DNA from: Deltaproteobacteria bacterium
GTDB lineage: Bacteria > Desulfobacterota > Anaeroferrophillalia > Anaeroferrophillales > Tharpellaceae
Length of the DNA: 5,202 nt
Assembly: GCA_030595135.1 (NCBI GenBank)
Contig: JAUVDU010000156.1
Span: 1 to 5,202 of the forward strand
Reading direction: 5' to 3'
The notes below the pieces were generated by a model. That model saw only the letters and a program-made list of their open reading frames with translations, was not told the DNA's origin and did no database searches. Made by a program: the position numbers and the translations under genes. This document shows, one piece after another, positions 4,399-5,202 of the stretch (the first letter of the stretch is position 1; each line of letters begins with the position of its first letter).

Positions 4399-5202
4399 TC
4401 AAACTTCCACTGCGATACCAGCCGGCAATTTAAGCGCTTTCTCGGTCTCCGCCAAGCCTCGGGCCACTAACTCCTCACAATTTTCGCCTTCGCGAGCGAT
4501 AACCCCACCAACTGCGGCTGACAAAAAAACATCAATAGCATCAACTTTCATAGAGCTAGCCAGGCGTTTAACCTTTTCCGCAACCACCGTGGCCCCTTCG
4601 ATGTCAGAGTTGGCCAAAACCATCCAGAAAGTAGCATCATCGTAGAGACCAACACTGTCAGCCATGCGAACTATTGCACTTAATTGATCGTAGACCGCCC
4701 GATTCGTAATTTCCCAAACTTCAGCCCCCAAAACCTCCACAAAAGTACGGTAGTTTTTCAGTCGCAAAAAGAGCAGGGCAAATGGTGTCTGATAGCGACT
4801 CTGGTAGGCAAGCTGGCGCCGCAAGTGCTCAAACATAACTTTTGAACTGGGAATCCCAACCGCTGTCTCGGCAACAAAAGGAAACCCGTTACTATCGTTC
4901 TCAAAATGCGAGGTCAAACGCAACACTCCAACCCGACGACCCACCACCTTCTCCGGGTTATCCGAACTACCCTCCACCGGATAAAAGGCTAACCCCGGCA
5001 AGGCGGTCGCAGTATCAACCAAATCCAATCCTGAACCAAACGGTCCTCCCTCGGACTCGGTAAAGCCGCAAGGCAAAACCAATTCAGACCAGGCCTGACC
5101 AATAATCAGATCGGCCGCCAACCCGCACACATCTTCAAGCTGCGGACTCCAGTACTCAACTAAGCCATCTTCATCAAGAATAACCAGACCACAACCTGTT
5201 CC
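4399..5202 (-). CDS. PAS plus degenerate GGDEF domain protein (5' partial)
   Basis: The frame is open to the window edge, giving 267 visible residues with the N-terminus missing. A GTG at 5130 is not the start, because the sequence before it is a good PAS segment (LVILDEDGLVEYWSPQLE, visible residues 6-23). PAS-like sequence runs to about 100, then a GGDEF-family fold at about 124-256: HLRRQLAYQSRYQTPFALL, then alternating hydrophobic strands, and EELVARGLAETEKAL near the end. The signature loop reads DDATF (188-192) where a cyclase has GGDEF. The metal-binding Asp and substrate Asn of the LDHFKxIND segment are R/K and V here. Diguanylate cyclase activity is therefore not expected; ligand sensing, GTP or c-di-GMP binding, or scaffolding is possible. 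It is the upstream gene of a pair with the nucleosidase. Confidence 0.8.
   Translation of the reverse strand, partial: GTGCGLVILDEDGLVEYWSPQLEDVCGLAADLIIGQAWSELVLPCGFTESEGGPFGSGLDLVDTATALPGLAFYPVEGSSDNPEKVVGRRVGVLRLTSHFENDSNGFPFVAETAVGIPSSKVMFEHLRRQLAYQSRYQTPFALLFLRLKNYRTFVEVLGAEVWEITNRAVYDQLSAIVRMADSVGLYDDATFWMVLANSDIEGATVVAEKVKRLASSMKVDAIDVFLSAAVGGVIAREGENCEELVARGLAETEKALKLPAGIAVEV

Noticed and set aside
4399..5130. Complete gene starting at the GTG at 5130
   Set aside because: The frame stays open to the window edge and the residues before the GTG form the beginning of a PAS domain, so the true start lies outside the window.

Overview
The window reads as chromosomal DNA of an anaerobic, respiratory, delta-proteobacterial-type bacterium (Desulfuromonadales or a related Desulfobacterota lineage is my best guess). 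The clues are an F0 c subunit in its own transcription unit with a signal-like leader, a nine-haem c-type cytochrome fused to a membrane cytochrome b (the architecture of Geobacter CbcL), and a probable futalosine hydrolase, which would imply menaquinone synthesis by the futalosine route. The genus is inference only.

Layout. Positions 1-71 are a short leader with a hairpin and a full-length Shine-Dalgarno. 72-398 (+) is atpE, followed by a small hairpin and a strong terminator (457-487). 488-676 is an AT-rich intergenic region with three dyads and a weak promoter candidate. 677-2557 (+) is the CbcL-like cytochrome, closed by a 20-bp terminator stem (2603-2649). 2650-3540 holds no convincing intact gene. 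It contains consecutive hairpins and a diverged repeat whose two best copies lie exactly 95 bp apart, then a 53-codon ORF fragment ending in a tandem 12-mer. 3595-3671 (-) is tRNA-Arg(CCG) with encoded CCA, a promoter on its right and a terminator on its left. 3751-4395 (-) is a futalosine-hydrolase-like nucleosidase, and 4399 to the window edge (-) is a PAS plus degenerate GGDEF protein, cut at its N-terminus by the window end. These two genes are separated by 3 nt and are very likely co-transcribed, with transcription running towards the tRNA.

How the parts fit. AtpE and the cytochrome are both energy-conserving inner-membrane components, but each is insulated by its own terminator. The CbcL-like protein would take electrons from menaquinol through b haems to a periplasmic nine-haem wire. 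The nucleosidase, if it is MqnB, helps make that menaquinone. The PAS/GGDEF protein has lost every recognisable diguanylate cyclase signature residue and is probably a sensor or scaffold rather than an enzyme. The least explained part is the hairpin-repeat region between the cytochrome and the tRNA, which could be a decayed integration site, a family of structured intergenic repeats, or an RNA locus.
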